DNA of 64,000 nucleotides from Marinibacterium anthonyi (GCA_003217735.2 CP031585.1:62001-126000), one strand, 5' to 3'. Shown: positions 35,381 through 46,137, counted from the first letter of the stretch. Translations and numbers: made by a program. The notes: generated from the sequence alone by a model not told the origin.

Positions 35381-36877
35381 TCAGGCAGACAAAGGCACCG
35401 GCTGGGGCGCGTCGAGGTCGTCGGCGGGCCAGAACGGCCGCCGGCGGTTGTCCCAGGCGACGTCCTGAAGCCGCAGGGGCGCGCCGCCCGGGCCGTGGAT
35501 GGGGATGTACCGGACATCGGGCCCAAGCAGCTTGCGGTAGTTCATGAGGTTCTTGAAGGACGATATCCTGCATGTCGTGATATCGATCCCGCAGGCGGCA
35601 TAATGTTCGTCCATGTGTTCATAGAAGGGCAGGCTGCCGACCAGGATGCGAAGCCCCCCGGACCGAAGCACCGCCGCGGCCCCCAGGGTGACTGTGGAAC
35701 CGGACACCGGGCCACCCGAATAGGTGAACGTGCCGTCGCACAGCCGCTCGACCCTGGCGCGCACCGTCACCGGCTTGAACCAGCGGTCGTCCTGCTTTGC
35801 TCCGATGTGGAATTCCGCTTCGACCCCTTCGCCCAATTCGCCCGCCTGCGCGGCGGTTTCGGGGTCGACGATGTAGATGGCGGCATCGATGTCGGGCGCC
35901 ACGTCAAGAAGCGCGCCCAGAAGGGCCGGGGAATCGCCCTGCGCCCCGGCCCCCATGGAATCCGGCGCGTCGATGATCAGTGTCCGTCCCGGATAGTCCA
36001 GCGCCGCGGCAACGGCCTCGGCCGGGGTCATCGCGGGCAATTCGAAGGTTTCGCGCCGGTCCCAGATCGCGTCCAGCACCTCTTGCGCCACGGTTTCGGC
36101 CGCGTCTGGATCGCCGTCCGCGATCGCCAGTCCGGTGATGCCCACGTCGGCCATGTCCAGCCAGGGCTGCACGGGGAAATAGCTGACCGACAGCGCCCGG
36201 CCCGACGCTTCGATCCCGCGCGAGACGGCGGCGACCTGGGCCATGGGTTCGTCGCCCAGCGTGGCGCCGCCCAGAACGGGAACGATGGCATTGTACTTGC
36301 GAATGCGCGTCACGGGACGGATTTCCCCCTTGATGGCGCGCACCAGCAGGCCGGCGGCACAGGCCCCGGTGCGATAGGCGTCCACGTGCGGATAGGTTTC
36401 ATAACCGACAATGATCTGCGCCATGTCCGCCATCCGCGGGGTCACGTGGGCGTGCAGGTCAAGGCTTACGGAAATGGGAATGTCCGGATCGCCCAGCCGG
36501 TCGCGCACCGCCTGGATGATGCCGCCTTCGGGATCCTTTTCGGTCGCGCAGATCATCGCGCCGTGCAGCGCCAGGTGCACCCCGTCCAGCGGCAGGGCGG
36601 CGGTGATGCCGTCGGCGATGATGGCGATCACCTCGTCGTAAAAGGAATCCTCGACATGGCCGCCGGACACGCAGCGCGACATGAAGATCGGCACGATCTC
36701 GGCCCCGGCTTCGGCCAGCACGTCCACTGCGCCGGTCACGGCAAACTGCTTGCCGGCGGCGACCTGCAGGATCTCTTCCCCGTGGAAAAGGCCGAACCGA
36801 GCGAAATCTTCCTTGCGCGCCACCCTGAGGGACAGGCTGTTGCCCTCGAATTCGAAGCTGGCGATTGCGACTTTCAT
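35381..36877 (-). CDS. M81 (MlrC) family metallopeptidase
   Basis: A 498-residue MlrC-family protein. The N-terminal DUF1485 domain opens with MKVAIASFEFEGNSLS, and putative zinc ligands are in SLDLHAHVT (about residues 144-152) with YETYPHVDAY after it. The C-terminal MlrC domain begins near residue 300 (LIIDAPDSMGAGAQGDSPALL). MlrC itself cuts linearised microcystin; most relatives have no known substrate and often sit by peptide importers. Here it heads a Dpp-type operon, so it may process the imported compound. The mature protein has no signal peptide, so it acts in the cytoplasm. AAGGACCC precedes the ATG. Confidence 0.88.
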   Translation of the reverse strand: MKVAIASFEFEGNSLSLRVARKEDFARFGLFHGEEILQVAAGKQFAVTGAVDVLAEAGAEIVPIFMSRCVSGGHVEDSFYDEVIAIIADGITAALPLDGVHLALHGAMICATEKDPEGGIIQAVRDRLGDPDIPISVSLDLHAHVTPRMADMAQIIVGYETYPHVDAYRTGACAAGLLVRAIKGEIRPVTRIRKYNAIVPVLGGATLGDEPMAQVAAVSRGIEASGRALSVSYFPVQPWLDMADVGITGLAIADGDPDAAETVAQEVLDAIWDRRETFELPAMTPAEAVAAALDYPGRTLIIDAPDSMGAGAQGDSPALLGALLDVAPDIDAAIYIVDPETAAQAGELGEGVEAEFHIGAKQDDRWFKPVTVRARVERLCDGTFTYSGGPVSGSTVTLGAAAVLRSGGLRILVGSLPFYEHMDEHYAACGIDITTCRISSFKNLMNYRKLLGPDVRYIPIHGPGGAPLRLQDVAWDNRRRPFWPADDLDAPQPVPLSA

Positions 36878-37360
36878 GATGGGTCCTTGTCCTTTTCGCT
36901 CACGGGGGCACACGATGCGCGGATGCGGTCGCGACCTTCCCGGGGATGTGAGCCGAAAGATGCGGGAAGACAGCACGACGTATGCAGTCCCTGGAAAGTC
37001 TTTCAGCGAAAGACCTGAACCACAAATGCGAATTGACTCTGCCAATATGCGCTATCTGCATGTTCATGGGTCACGACGCGTTCCAGACGAGCTTTGCGCA
37101 ACGTCCGCTGGCGTCAATGCGATCATGGTCCCAAGCCGCAGATCCCAAGGTGTCGGGAGCGGGGTCGGCGATGGCTTGATCGCTGCTCGTTTCTTGGGCG
37201 CCACCCCCCGTCAACCGGCCCGAGCCGGGGTATCGGCATCGCCGACGGTTGGCCCCGCGCTTGCCATGTCGCCCGGTCGGATCAAGGTCGGATCAAGGTC
37301 GGCGCGGGCTTCTCTCAGACCTGCCTTGCCGGGCGAATGCGTCGCCGGCAAGAGGATTGT
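36878..37360. other. intergenic region before the M81-Dpp operon
   Basis: About 480 bases with no convincing gene. The part next to 36878 should hold the promoter of the M81-Dpp operon. A tandem 11-bp repeat, GGTCGGATCAA twice, is at 37275-37296, with a partial third copy. Base composition falls near 36950-37040, which is AT-richer. Confidence 0.5.
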
Positions 37361-37412
37361 CCAGGTGTCCGGCCCCGGCATCGCAGCCGCGATCCCGGGG
37401 CCGGACACCTGG
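37361..37412 (-). terminator. very long perfect hairpin after the FAD-oxidase gene
   Basis: CCAGGTGTCCGGCCCCGG (37361-37378) and its exact complement (37395-37412) form an 18-bp perfect stem with a 16-base loop. It begins 14 bases past the stop of the minus-strand FAD-oxidase gene. There is no U-run, so it may stop transcription only with help or act as a 3' stabiliser. Confidence 0.65.
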
Positions 37413-37426
37413 ACCGATGTCGCCCT

Positions 37427-38869
<1,443 letters not shown>

Positions 38870-38931
38870 TCGTGTCTATCCAAAGGGGATACGTCCCGCG
38901 CGATGGCGCGGGACGTCGGTCGTGTGGTCGA

Positions 38932-39990
38932 TCAGGAGATCAGCCATTCGGAATAACGGCGCTGCACCTCGGTGTAGTTTTCGCCCCACCATTCCGGGTT
39001 GATGATGACGTTCTTGCCGTTGCTCAGGTCGGGCAGGTAGCCGCCCGCGTCGCTGGCGCGGATCTCGTCCAGGGTCTGCTGGTTGTTGGGCACGTAGAAG
39101 CCGGCCAGGGCCCAGGTCTTCTGCTGCTCGGGGCGCAGGGTGAACTCGATCCACTTCATCGCGGCTTCCTTGTTCCGGGTGCCTTTCGTGACGGCCCAGA
39201 AATCCAGCGAGTTGTTGGTCTGATCGAACGAGAAGTCCAGCGGCGCGCCGTTCTTGCGGGCCGAGTTCACGCGGTTGAAGTAGCTGTAGGAGAAATCCGC
39301 CTCGTTCTGGGCGACCGACGACACCTGTTCGGGCGTCGAGGCGGCGAATTTCGAGATATGGTCCTTCAGCTCGTCCAGCTTGGCAAAGGCGCGGTCGACA
39401 TCCAGCGGATACAGATCCGCCGGGGCCACGCCATCGGCGACCAGCGCCATTTCCAGCGACTCCGGCGCCAGCGAACGGAAGCAGCGGCGGCCGGGGAACG
39501 TTTCGACATCGAAGAAGCCGGTGAAATCGGTCGGATGCTTGCCCTCGGGCGACCGTTCGCTGTCCCACAGAACGCCGCCGCTATAAAGGTAGTAGGGCAC
39601 GTAGAACTGGTTCGGCGCCTCGACGAGGCCGGTCATGTTCACCAGCGACGGGTCAAGCTCTTCCCACAGGTTTTCCTTGGCGCCCGAGGTGGCAAACGCG
39701 GCGGGCGCGTCGATCACGTCCCAGGTGACCGAATTGCTGAGCACCTGCGCCTTGACCTTGGCCATGTCGCCGTTGTCGACCAGCTGGACCGCGATGCCGG
39801 TTTCGGCGGTGAACGGGTCGACAAAGCTGGCCTGGACCATCTCGTGATAGCTGCCGCCCCAGGTGGTCACGGTCAGCGTGCTGTCGGCGGCAAGGGCGCG
39901 GCCGGTGAACACGGCCGGAGCGGCCAGTGCGACGCCGGTGCCCGCAATGCCGCGCAGCACGCCGCGGCGGTTCATGTGCTTGTTCTGCAT
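38932..39990 (-). CDS. PotD/PotF-like periplasmic binding protein
   Basis: A 352-residue spermidine/putrescine-type binding protein. The signal MNRRGVLRGIAGTGVALAAPAVF has a twin-arginine look; cleavage is expected near ALAAD. The mature part starts LTVTTWGGSYHEMVQ, and the late KEAAMKWIEFTLRPEQQ is typical of the PotD class. Ligands of relatives include polyamines and other amino or organic acids. PuuB- and PuuC-like genes at the same locus favour a polyamine or a related amine. No acidic polyamine-clamp residues could be assigned with confidence. Confidence 0.85.
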   Translation of the reverse strand: MQNKHMNRRGVLRGIAGTGVALAAPAVFTGRALAADSTLTVTTWGGSYHEMVQASFVDPFTAETGIAVQLVDNGDMAKVKAQVLSNSVTWDVIDAPAAFATSGAKENLWEELDPSLVNMTGLVEAPNQFYVPYYLYSGGVLWDSERSPEGKHPTDFTGFFDVETFPGRRCFRSLAPESLEMALVADGVAPADLYPLDVDRAFAKLDELKDHISKFAASTPEQVSSVAQNEADFSYSYFNRVNSARKNGAPLDFSFDQTNNSLDFWAVTKGTRNKEAAMKWIEFTLRPEQQKTWALAGFYVPNNQQTLDEIRASDAGGYLPDLSNGKNVIINPEWWGENYTEVQRRYSEWLIS

Positions 39991-40018
39991 GGTCTTTTCT
40001 TTCCCTGTTGGTGGGTCT

Positions 40019-41176
40019 TCAGTGGCTCTGAAACGTGGGATCGGGGGGCAGCAGCCGGGCGTCTTCGGGCGCCCAGCCGACGCGAAGCACCTCGCCCCGC
40101 TTGGGACGTGCCCGGTGCGCGGTGCTGGGTTCCTGCACCATCAGGCGGCTGTTGTCCGCCGCTTGAAGGTAATGGCGCAGCACGCCGCCCAGCACGATGG
40201 AATCGCGCAGTTCCGCCGTGACCCCGGGCCAGTCCGCGTGGGGCTGCAGCGTCGCCGATTCCGGACGCACCATCAGCACCGCCTCGCCCGAGGTCGGCGC
40301 GGCATCGTCCGCCGGCGGCAAAGGCAGGGCGCCGATCCCGGTGTCCAGGGTGCCGGTGGCGGCATTGATCCGGCCCGCGATCAGGTTGGAATTGCCCAGG
40401 AAATCCGCCGCGAACAATGTCCGGGGCCGGAAATACAGATCCTCGGGTTCGCCCTGCTGTTCGATCCGGCCGTTGCGCATCAGCACGATGCGGTCCGACA
40501 TCGACAACGCCTCTTCCTGGTCGTGGGTCACGTAGATCATCGTGATCCCCAGGTCCTCGTGCAGGCGCTTGATCTCAAGCTGCATGTCCTCGCGCAGCTT
40601 CTTGTCCAGCGCGCCCAGCGGTTCATCCATCAGGATGATCGACGGCTTGTAGACGATGCAGCGCGCCAGCGAGATCCGTTGCTGCTGCCCGCCCGAAAGC
40701 TGCTTGGGTTTGCGGTCGGCCACGTGCTCCAGCTGGATCAGCTTCAGCACCTCCTTCACGCGCGTGGCGATCTCGGGCTTGGGGACCTTTCGGACCTGCA
40801 GCGGGAAGGCGATGTTTTCGAACACCGTCATGTGCGGCATCAACGCATAGTTCTGGAACACCATGCCCAGCCCGCGTTCGTTGGTCGGCACATGGGTGGC
40901 GTCGCGACCGTCGATATCGATCCGGCCATCGCTGGCCTGGGTCATGCCCGAGATCAGGTTCAGAAGCGTCGACTTGCCCGACCCGGAGGGACCAAGCAGC
41001 GTCACGAATTCGCCGCGCCGCACCGACAGGTCCACGTGGTCCAGCGCGACCATGGGTCCGTAGGTGCGGGTCAGGTTGGTGACGCGGATCATGGGGTCGT
41101 TGGCTTCGGCGGTCATCCGGTCTGTCTCTTCTCTCATGGGGGTATCGGGGGCGGGGACGGCGGCCTGCGCGTTCAT
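40019..41176 (-). CDS. PotA-like ABC transporter ATPase
   Basis: A 385-residue ATPase with an N-terminal ABC domain (Walker A GPSGSGKS, Q-loop MVFQNYALMPHMTVFEN, signature LSGGQQQRISLAR, Walker B IILMDEPLGALD, H-loop VTHDQEEA). A C-terminal TOBE domain follows from about residue 290. The start at 41176 overlaps the permease stop (ATGA). It adds about 28 residues before the ABC domain; internal ATGs at residues 14, 21 and 29 are alternatives. Powers the polyamine-type importer. Confidence 0.88.
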   Translation of the reverse strand: MNAQAAVPAPDTPMREETDRMTAEANDPMIRVTNLTRTYGPMVALDHVDLSVRRGEFVTLLGPSGSGKSTLLNLISGMTQASDGRIDIDGRDATHVPTNERGLGMVFQNYALMPHMTVFENIAFPLQVRKVPKPEIATRVKEVLKLIQLEHVADRKPKQLSGGQQQRISLARCIVYKPSIILMDEPLGALDKKLREDMQLEIKRLHEDLGITMIYVTHDQEEALSMSDRIVLMRNGRIEQQGEPEDLYFRPRTLFAADFLGNSNLIAGRINAATGTLDTGIGALPLPPADDAAPTSGEAVLMVRPESATLQPHADWPGVTAELRDSIVLGGVLRHYLQAADNSRLMVQEPSTAHRARPKRGEVLRVGWAPEDARLLPPDPTFQSH

Positions 41177-41970
41177 GCCCCAAGCTCGCGGCGTTCAAGG
41201 CGCATCATCGCCAGCGCCAGCACCAGCGACACGACGGTCAGCAGGGTCGACACCGCGGCGATCACCGGCGAGATCTCCCAGCGGAGCGCGCTGAACATCT
41301 TGACCGGCAGGGTTTCGGTATCGGGCCCGGTGATGAAGTAGGACACGATCACTTCGTCCAGCGAGATCAGGAAGGCAAACAGCGCCCCGGCGGCGATCCC
41401 CGATTTCAATTGCGGCAGCACCACGCGGAAGAAGATCGTCCCCTTCCTGGCGCCCATGATCAGCGATACCTGTTCGTAGGCCGGGTCGAGGTGGCGCAGC
41501 GCGGCACCGACCGACACCATCATGAAGGGCATCGCCAGCATGGTATGCGCCAGCACAACGGTGACCGTCCGGTTCAGCATGTTCAGTGGCGCAAGCTGCA
41601 GATACAGCCCCAGCGCCAGCACGATCACCGGCACCAGCAGCGGCCCCATGGCCAGGGCCGCGATGATCTTCTGTCCGGGCAGGCGGGCCCGGTTCAGGGC
41701 GTAGGCGGCCGGCACCACCAGGATCGTCGTCACCACCATGACGCAGACCGCGATGACCAGGCTGCGCGTCAGCGAACCCCACCAGGCGGGATCGGCAAAG
41801 AATTCCTGGTACAGGGCGGTCGACCATTCGCGCGGCGGGAATTCCATTTCGCCCGACGACCCGAACGAGATCGGCACGACGATCAGCGACGGCGCCAGCA
41901 GGAACAGGTAGCAGATCCAGGCGGCGACGGGCACCAAAAGCGTGCCGGCAATGCGCAGGGGCGTCTTCAT
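41173..41970 (-). CDS. PotC-like ABC permease
   Basis: A 265-residue inner-membrane permease with about six helices. It has the PotC-type first helix (residues 8-35), FSSS-like entry and an EAA loop near residues 170-195 (YEQVSLIMGARKGTIFFRVVLPQLKSGI, read in parts). ATG at 41970 overlaps the upstream permease by four bases. Forms the translocation path with the PotB-like permease. Confidence 0.88.
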   Translation of the reverse strand: MKTPLRIAGTLLVPVAAWICYLFLLAPSLIVVPISFGSSGEMEFPPREWSTALYQEFFADPAWWGSLTRSLVIAVCVMVVTTILVVPAAYALNRARLPGQKIIAALAMGPLLVPVIVLALGLYLQLAPLNMLNRTVTVVLAHTMLAMPFMMVSVGAALRHLDPAYEQVSLIMGARKGTIFFRVVLPQLKSGIAAGALFAFLISLDEVIVSYFITGPDTETLPVKMFSALRWEISPVIAAVSTLLTVVSLVLALAMMRLERRELGA

Positions 41971-42815
41971 TTCGAACCTCCCGTCGCGCCGCCGCCCTGC
42001 ACGCGGCTCAGCGCCGCGACCAGCAGGCCGGAAATCACCAGAAGCGCCATGGCGATCGCCGAGGCCATCGGCCAATCCAGCGTCTGGCGCGTGTAGAAAT
42101 CGATCAGGTTGGCCACCATCATGTCCTTGCGTCCGCCCAAAAGGGCCGGGGTGATGTACATGCCGATCGACAGGGTGATGTTGATCAGCACACCGGCAAT
42201 GACGCCGGGCATCGCCAGCGGCAGCGTGATGCGCCGGAAGATGGTGAACCGCGACGCGCCCATGACCTCGGCCGCGCGGCCAAGGTTGGTGTCCTGGGCC
42301 AGCAGGCTGCTGAGAATCGACAGGATCATGAAAGGCAGCAGGTAGTTGATCATGCCCAGGATCGCGCCGACCCGGTTGAACACCATGGGGATGTGGATTT
42401 CGGCGCCGAAAAGCCAGCTGAGCACCGTGTTGATCACACCTTCATAGCCCAGCAGGACGGTCAGCGCGAAGCTCTTGACCAGGATGCTGGTCCAGAACGG
42501 CAGCATCACCATGGCCAGGTAGGGCACCCGCTGGCGCGGCGCCATCCGCGACAGGTGCAGCGCCACCGGGAACCCGAACACAAGGCTGACAAGCGTGGCG
42601 ATGCCGGTGATGATGAAGGTGGTGCGCAGGACCTTGCGGAACAGCGAACTGGTCAGCAGGTCGTTGTAGGCCCGCAGGGTAAAGCCGTATTCGTGGAAGC
42701 TTTGCCAGAACGTCTGGCCCAGGGGGTAGACGAAGAAGATCACCAGCAGCAGCGTCATGGGCGCCATGAGCGCGAAGCCGGACAATCGGTTCAGATAAGG
42801 TGTGTCTGCGGTCAT
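41967..42815 (-). CDS. PotB-like ABC permease
   Basis: A 282-residue permease, first gene of the minus-strand operon. It has helices at about 12-32, 70-95, 105-130, 150-175, 205-230 and 250-272, and an EAA loop RAAEVMGASRFTIFRRITLPLAMPG near residues 180-205. The promoter region upstream holds a TTTTCAGAAT-like site that is also found in front of puuC, so both units probably answer to the XRE-cupin regulator between them. Confidence 0.88.
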   Translation of the reverse strand: MTADTPYLNRLSGFALMAPMTLLLVIFFVYPLGQTFWQSFHEYGFTLRAYNDLLTSSLFRKVLRTTFIITGIATLVSLVFGFPVALHLSRMAPRQRVPYLAMVMLPFWTSILVKSFALTVLLGYEGVINTVLSWLFGAEIHIPMVFNRVGAILGMINYLLPFMILSILSSLLAQDTNLGRAAEVMGASRFTIFRRITLPLAMPGVIAGVLINITLSIGMYITPALLGGRKDMMVANLIDFYTRQTLDWPMASAIAMALLVISGLLVAALSRVQGGGATGGSK

Positions 42816-42901
42816 GAAGCCCCGTCATCGTCCCGGCAGGGCGCGCCATCAGGCGCTGGCCCTGTCTTTGGTTTTCTGAAGCTTTGCACCGATCTTTGAT
42901 G

Positions 42902-42923
42902 TTTTCAAGCAGGATTCTGAAAA
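42902..42923 (-). promoter_or_regulatory. candidate operator before the Pot-type operon
   Basis: On the minus strand the site reads TTTTCAGAATCC...TTGAAAA, an imperfect inverted repeat about 90 bases before the PotB-like ATG. The TTTTCAGAAT half is identical to the one at 43641-43650 in the regulator/puuC spacer. Confidence 0.45.
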
Positions 42924-42951
42924 CAAAAAATTGAAACGTCACATTTCGGGG

Positions 42952-43551
42952 TCAGATATCGGCGTTTACCCAAAAAACAATGCACTGCGTCGCACCGATG
43001 TTGGAAAACCGGTGCGGCAGATCGCTGGGAAACGAAAAACAGTCGCCCTCGCGCAGAACGCGCGACTCGCCCTCGATCGTCAGCTCCAGCACACCGGCGA
43101 CCACAAGGCCGATCTCCTCGCCCTTGTGCACATAGGGCTCTTCACCCGACCCGCTGCCCGGCTCGATGATCAGGTAGAACCCTTTCAGCCGTTCGCTGGC
43201 CTTGGGAGAAATCAGGTCCTTGCGCAGGCCCTCGGACCGGGCAAAGGGTTGACGCCGGTCTGCCGTTACCACGTAAGGGTCTGATTTATCGTCATCATTA
43301 TTCGGGTCGATCAACCAGGCGGCGGACACGTTCAGGGCCTCGCCCAGCGTGAACAGCGTCCGCACCGTGGGCGAAACGAGGTTGCGCTCGATCTGGGACA
43401 ATGTCCCGATCGAGATTCCGGATGTGGCCGCCAGGTCGGCAAGGGTCATCTTCTGCGCCTGCCTCAGCTCGCGAATGCGCCCCCCAAGCATAGGGTCACC
43501 GCTGCGCCGCGCGTTGCGGCCGTTGCCCGGCCTTGCCGTGATCTCGTTCAT
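42952..43551 (-). CDS. XRE-cupin transcriptional regulator (PuuR-like)
   Basis: A 199-residue regulator. The N-terminal Cro/CI helix-turn-helix is at about residues 25-80 (MTLADLAATSGISIGTLSQIERN). The C-terminal cupin (about 125-195) carries VHKGEEIGLVVAGVLEL and DCFSFPSDLPHRFSN. PuuR, which represses putrescine breakdown in E. coli, has this layout. The start MNEITAR follows GGAAGAGC; an ATG six codons earlier has no ribosome site. It lies between the transport operon and the divergent puuC-like operon, with matching AT-rich repeats on both sides. A cupin effector pocket would sense the amine or a product. Confidence 0.85.
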   Translation of the reverse strand: MNEITARPGNGRNARRSGDPMLGGRIRELRQAQKMTLADLAATSGISIGTLSQIERNLVSPTVRTLFTLGEALNVSAAWLIDPNNDDDKSDPYVVTADRRQPFARSEGLRKDLISPKASERLKGFYLIIEPGSGSGEEPYVHKGEEIGLVVAGVLELTIEGESRVLREGDCFSFPSDLPHRFSNIGATQCIVFWVNADI

Positions 43552-43640
43552 GCTCTTCCGACTGTCCATTAGGTGTCACGCCACCCCGGCGGGCGTCGTC
43601 GATTTCAAGATTAGACAAACGTAGCCGGTCAGACAACCAA

Positions 43641-43658
43641 TTTTCAGAATTCAGAAAA
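43641..43658. promoter_or_regulatory. candidate operator between regulator and puuC-like gene
   Basis: TTTTCAGAATTCAGAAAA is an 18-bp dyad centred on GAATTC with one mismatched pair on each side. It sits in an AT-rich stretch between the divergent regulator and aldehyde-dehydrogenase genes, and shares its left half with the site at 42902-42923. Confidence 0.5.
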
Positions 43659-43729
43659 TTCAGGTTGAAAATCCTCCTCGCCTCGCTGATGTTCGCGGAA
43701 AATCAACCGAGATGAAAGAAGGATGCGCG

Positions 43730-45217
43730 ATGATGGACTCGATTGATACCTGGCACGACCGCGCCTCGGCGCTGGCGTTCGAAGGCCGGATGTTCATCGA
43801 CGGCGCCTACGTGACTGCCGCCTCGGGCGAAGGCTTTGCAAGCCTCAACCCCGCCACCGGCGAAAAGCTGACTGACATCGCCGCCGGCGGGGCGGTCGAC
43901 GTCGACCGCGCCGTGGCCTCGGGGCGCAAGGCCTTTGCAAGTGGCATCTGGTCCCGGAAGAGCCCCTCGGACCGGGGCGCCACGCTGGTCCGCTTCGCCG
44001 CGCTGGTCGAGGCGCATGCCGAGGAACTGGCGCTGCTTGAAACGCTCGACATGGGCAAGCCGATCTCGGACAGCCTGTCGGTGGACCTGCCGTTGTCGAT
44101 CAGTTGCCTGCGCTGGTACGGCGAGTCGGTCGACAAGATCTATGACGAGATCGCGCCGACCCCCGGCACCGCCCTGTCGCTGATGAAACGCGCGCCGCTG
44201 GGGGTGGTCGGGGCTGTCGTGCCCTGGAACTTTCCGCTGATGATGGCCTGCTGGAAGATCGCGCCGATCCTGGCGGCGGGGAATTCCGTGGTTCTGAAAC
44301 CGGCCGAGCAATCCTCGCTGTCGGCGATCCGCATCGCGGCCCTGGCGGTCGAGGCCGGCATCCCGCCCGGCGTCTTCAACGTGGTGACGGGCATGGGCGA
44401 AACCGCCGGCAAGGCGCTGGGACTGCACATGGACGTGGACTGCATCGCCTTCACCGGTTCGACCGAGGTCGGCAAGCTGTTCATGCAGTATTCCGGGCAG
44501 TCCAACCTCAAGCGGGTGGGACTGGAATGCGGGGGCAAGTCGCCCAACATCATATTCGAGGACGCCCCGGACATCGACGCGGCCGCCGAGGCCGCGGCCT
44601 GGGGGATCTTCTACAACCAGGGCGAGGTCTGCAACGCCGGCTCGCGCGTGCTTGTGCATGAAAGCATCGCCGAACGGGTGATCGGGAAGATCGTCGAGAC
44701 CGGCCGCGCCATGCGTATCGGCGACCCGCTGGACCCCGCGACCCAGATCGGATCGCTGGTGGACAGCACGCAGACCGCGCGCGTTCTGGACTATATCGCC
44801 ATCGCCCGGCAGGAAGGGGCGCGGCTGGTGTCCGGTGGCGGGCAGCCTGCCGAAGGCGGCTGTTTCGTCGAACCCACCGTTTTCGCCGACGTGACCGCGT
44901 CGATGCGCATCGCGCAGGAAGAGGTGTTCGGCCCGGTGCTGTCGGTTCTGACCTTCAGGGACGAAGACGAAGCGGTGAAGATAGCGAACGACACGATCTA
45001 CGGCCTGGCGGCCGGCATGTGGACATCGGACCTGAACCGGACGTTCCGCGTATCGGACGCGCTGCAGGCCGGGGTAGTCTGGGTCAACTGCTTCGATCAC
45101 GGCCATATCTCGTCGCCGTTCGGCGGTTTCAAGCAATCCGGTTTCGGGCGGGACAAGTCGCTTCACGCCCTGGACAAGTACACCGACGTCAAGACGACGT
45201 GGATCAACCTGGGCTAA
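43730..45217 (+). CDS. puuC: PuuC-like aldehyde dehydrogenase
   Basis: A 495-residue NAD(P) aldehyde dehydrogenase, the same length as PuuC. The cofactor region is VVPWNFPLMMACWKI, the general base Glu lies in LECGGKSP (about residue 263) and the nucleophile Cys in GEVCNAGSR (about residue 297). The C-terminal FGGFKQSGFGRDKS is typical of the PuuC/betaine-aldehyde branch. PuuC oxidises gamma-glutamyl-gamma-aminobutyraldehyde. The ATG behind AGAAGG was chosen; an earlier ATG 6 codons up has no ribosome site. First of a three-gene operon divergent from the regulator. Confidence 0.87.
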   Translation: MMDSIDTWHDRASALAFEGRMFIDGAYVTAASGEGFASLNPATGEKLTDIAAGGAVDVDRAVASGRKAFASGIWSRKSPSDRGATLVRFAALVEAHAEELALLETLDMGKPISDSLSVDLPLSISCLRWYGESVDKIYDEIAPTPGTALSLMKRAPLGVVGAVVPWNFPLMMACWKIAPILAAGNSVVLKPAEQSSLSAIRIAALAVEAGIPPGVFNVVTGMGETAGKALGLHMDVDCIAFTGSTEVGKLFMQYSGQSNLKRVGLECGGKSPNIIFEDAPDIDAAAEAAAWGIFYNQGEVCNAGSRVLVHESIAERVIGKIVETGRAMRIGDPLDPATQIGSLVDSTQTARVLDYIAIARQEGARLVSGGGQPAEGGCFVEPTVFADVTASMRIAQEEVFGPVLSVLTFRDEDEAVKIANDTIYGLAAGMWTSDLNRTFRVSDALQAGVVWVNCFDHGHISSPFGGFKQSGFGRDKSLHALDKYTDVKTTWINLG

Positions 45218-45228
45218 GGAGACAGAGA

Positions 45229-46137
45229 ATGTCGCAACCGACGATCAAGGGCCTGATGCCGGCCTGCCCAACCGCGCTGGATGCCGATGGGCAGGCGGAT
45301 CGGGCGTCGATGCAGCGGCTGGTGCGCCACATGCTGGACGGTGGGGCCAGCGGTGTCGTGCCGCTTGGCGGCACCGGCGAATACACCGCCCTGCCGCCCC
45401 AGATCCGGATCGCCACGGTCGAATCCTGTGTCGAGGCGGCCGCCGGTGCGCCGGTCTACGCGGGCGTCCTGGCCCCGGGGCTGGGCGATGCGATCCCCGC
45501 GGCCAAGGCCTTTGCCGCGGCGGGCGCGACGGGCATCATGCTGATCGCACCGTATTACATCACCCCGTCGCAGGCCGGCGCCATCGACTATTTCCGCGCC
45601 GTGCGGGATGCGGCGGGGCTGCCCATCATGCTGTATGACAACCCGTTGCGGGCGCGTTTCGCCTTTGCGCCCGACACCATCGCGACCCTCGCCGAAGAAG
45701 GCACCATCGTGGGCATGAAGGCGTCCAGCACGGACCTTTACCACTTCGACCAGGTGATGCAGCGCGTGGGTCCCGAGTTCGGCGCGCTCAGCGGGCAGGA
45801 CACGCTGTTCGTGCAGCAGGTCTCCAGCGGGGCCGTCGGGGGTGTTCTGACCTCGGCGGTGCTGGTGCCGGGGATGTGGGCCAAGGTCCAGTCGCTGGCC
45901 GCGGCCGGACAATATGCCGAGGCGCTGGCGCTGCAACGCAAGCTGGGACCGCTGATGGATGCGCTCTTTGCCGAAGAAAACCCGGGTCCGCTGCGCCATG
46001 CGCTGGCGCTCGTGGGTCTGGATACCGGCGCGTCGGCCCTGCCGGCACCGGCCCTGTCCAAAGGGCTGGCGGCACGGCTGGACGAAGTGATAGCGGATCT
46101 GCGCGCGGCCGGTGCCGCGCTTCCCGAAGCAGCCTGA
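45229..46137 (+). CDS. DapA-family aldolase/lyase
   Basis: A 302-residue class I aldolase of the dihydrodipicolinate-synthase family. The Schiff-base lysine is K164 in GMKASS, the catalytic Tyr is Y136 in LYDNP, and PLGGTGEY stands where DapA has GTTGE. Catabolic relatives act on 2-keto-3-deoxy sugars, N-acetylneuraminate, 4-hydroxy-2-oxoglutarate or pyrroline carboxylates. Sitting between a PuuC-like dehydrogenase and an FAD amine oxidase, it is more likely catabolic than for lysine synthesis. Start ATG 11 bases after the puuC stop, behind AAGGAGA. Confidence 0.85.
   Translation: MSQPTIKGLMPACPTALDADGQADRASMQRLVRHMLDGGASGVVPLGGTGEYTALPPQIRIATVESCVEAAAGAPVYAGVLAPGLGDAIPAAKAFAAAGATGIMLIAPYYITPSQAGAIDYFRAVRDAAGLPIMLYDNPLRARFAFAPDTIATLAEEGTIVGMKASSTDLYHFDQVMQRVGPEFGALSGQDTLFVQQVSSGAVGGVLTSAVLVPGMWAKVQSLAAAGQYAEALALQRKLGPLMDALFAEENPGPLRHALALVGLDTGASALPAPALSKGLAARLDEVIADLRAAGAALPEAA

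Noticed and set aside
32733-35468. A very long open frame opposite the second Dpp operon (and a similar one near 50.4-52.9 kb)
   Set aside because: Both lie antisense to well-supported genes, have His/Gln/Arg-rich unnatural composition and arise from high GC.
37275-37302. The tandem GGTCGGATCAA units as an iteron array
   Set aside because: Only two full copies and a partial one, without an AT-rich stretch or replication gene beside them.
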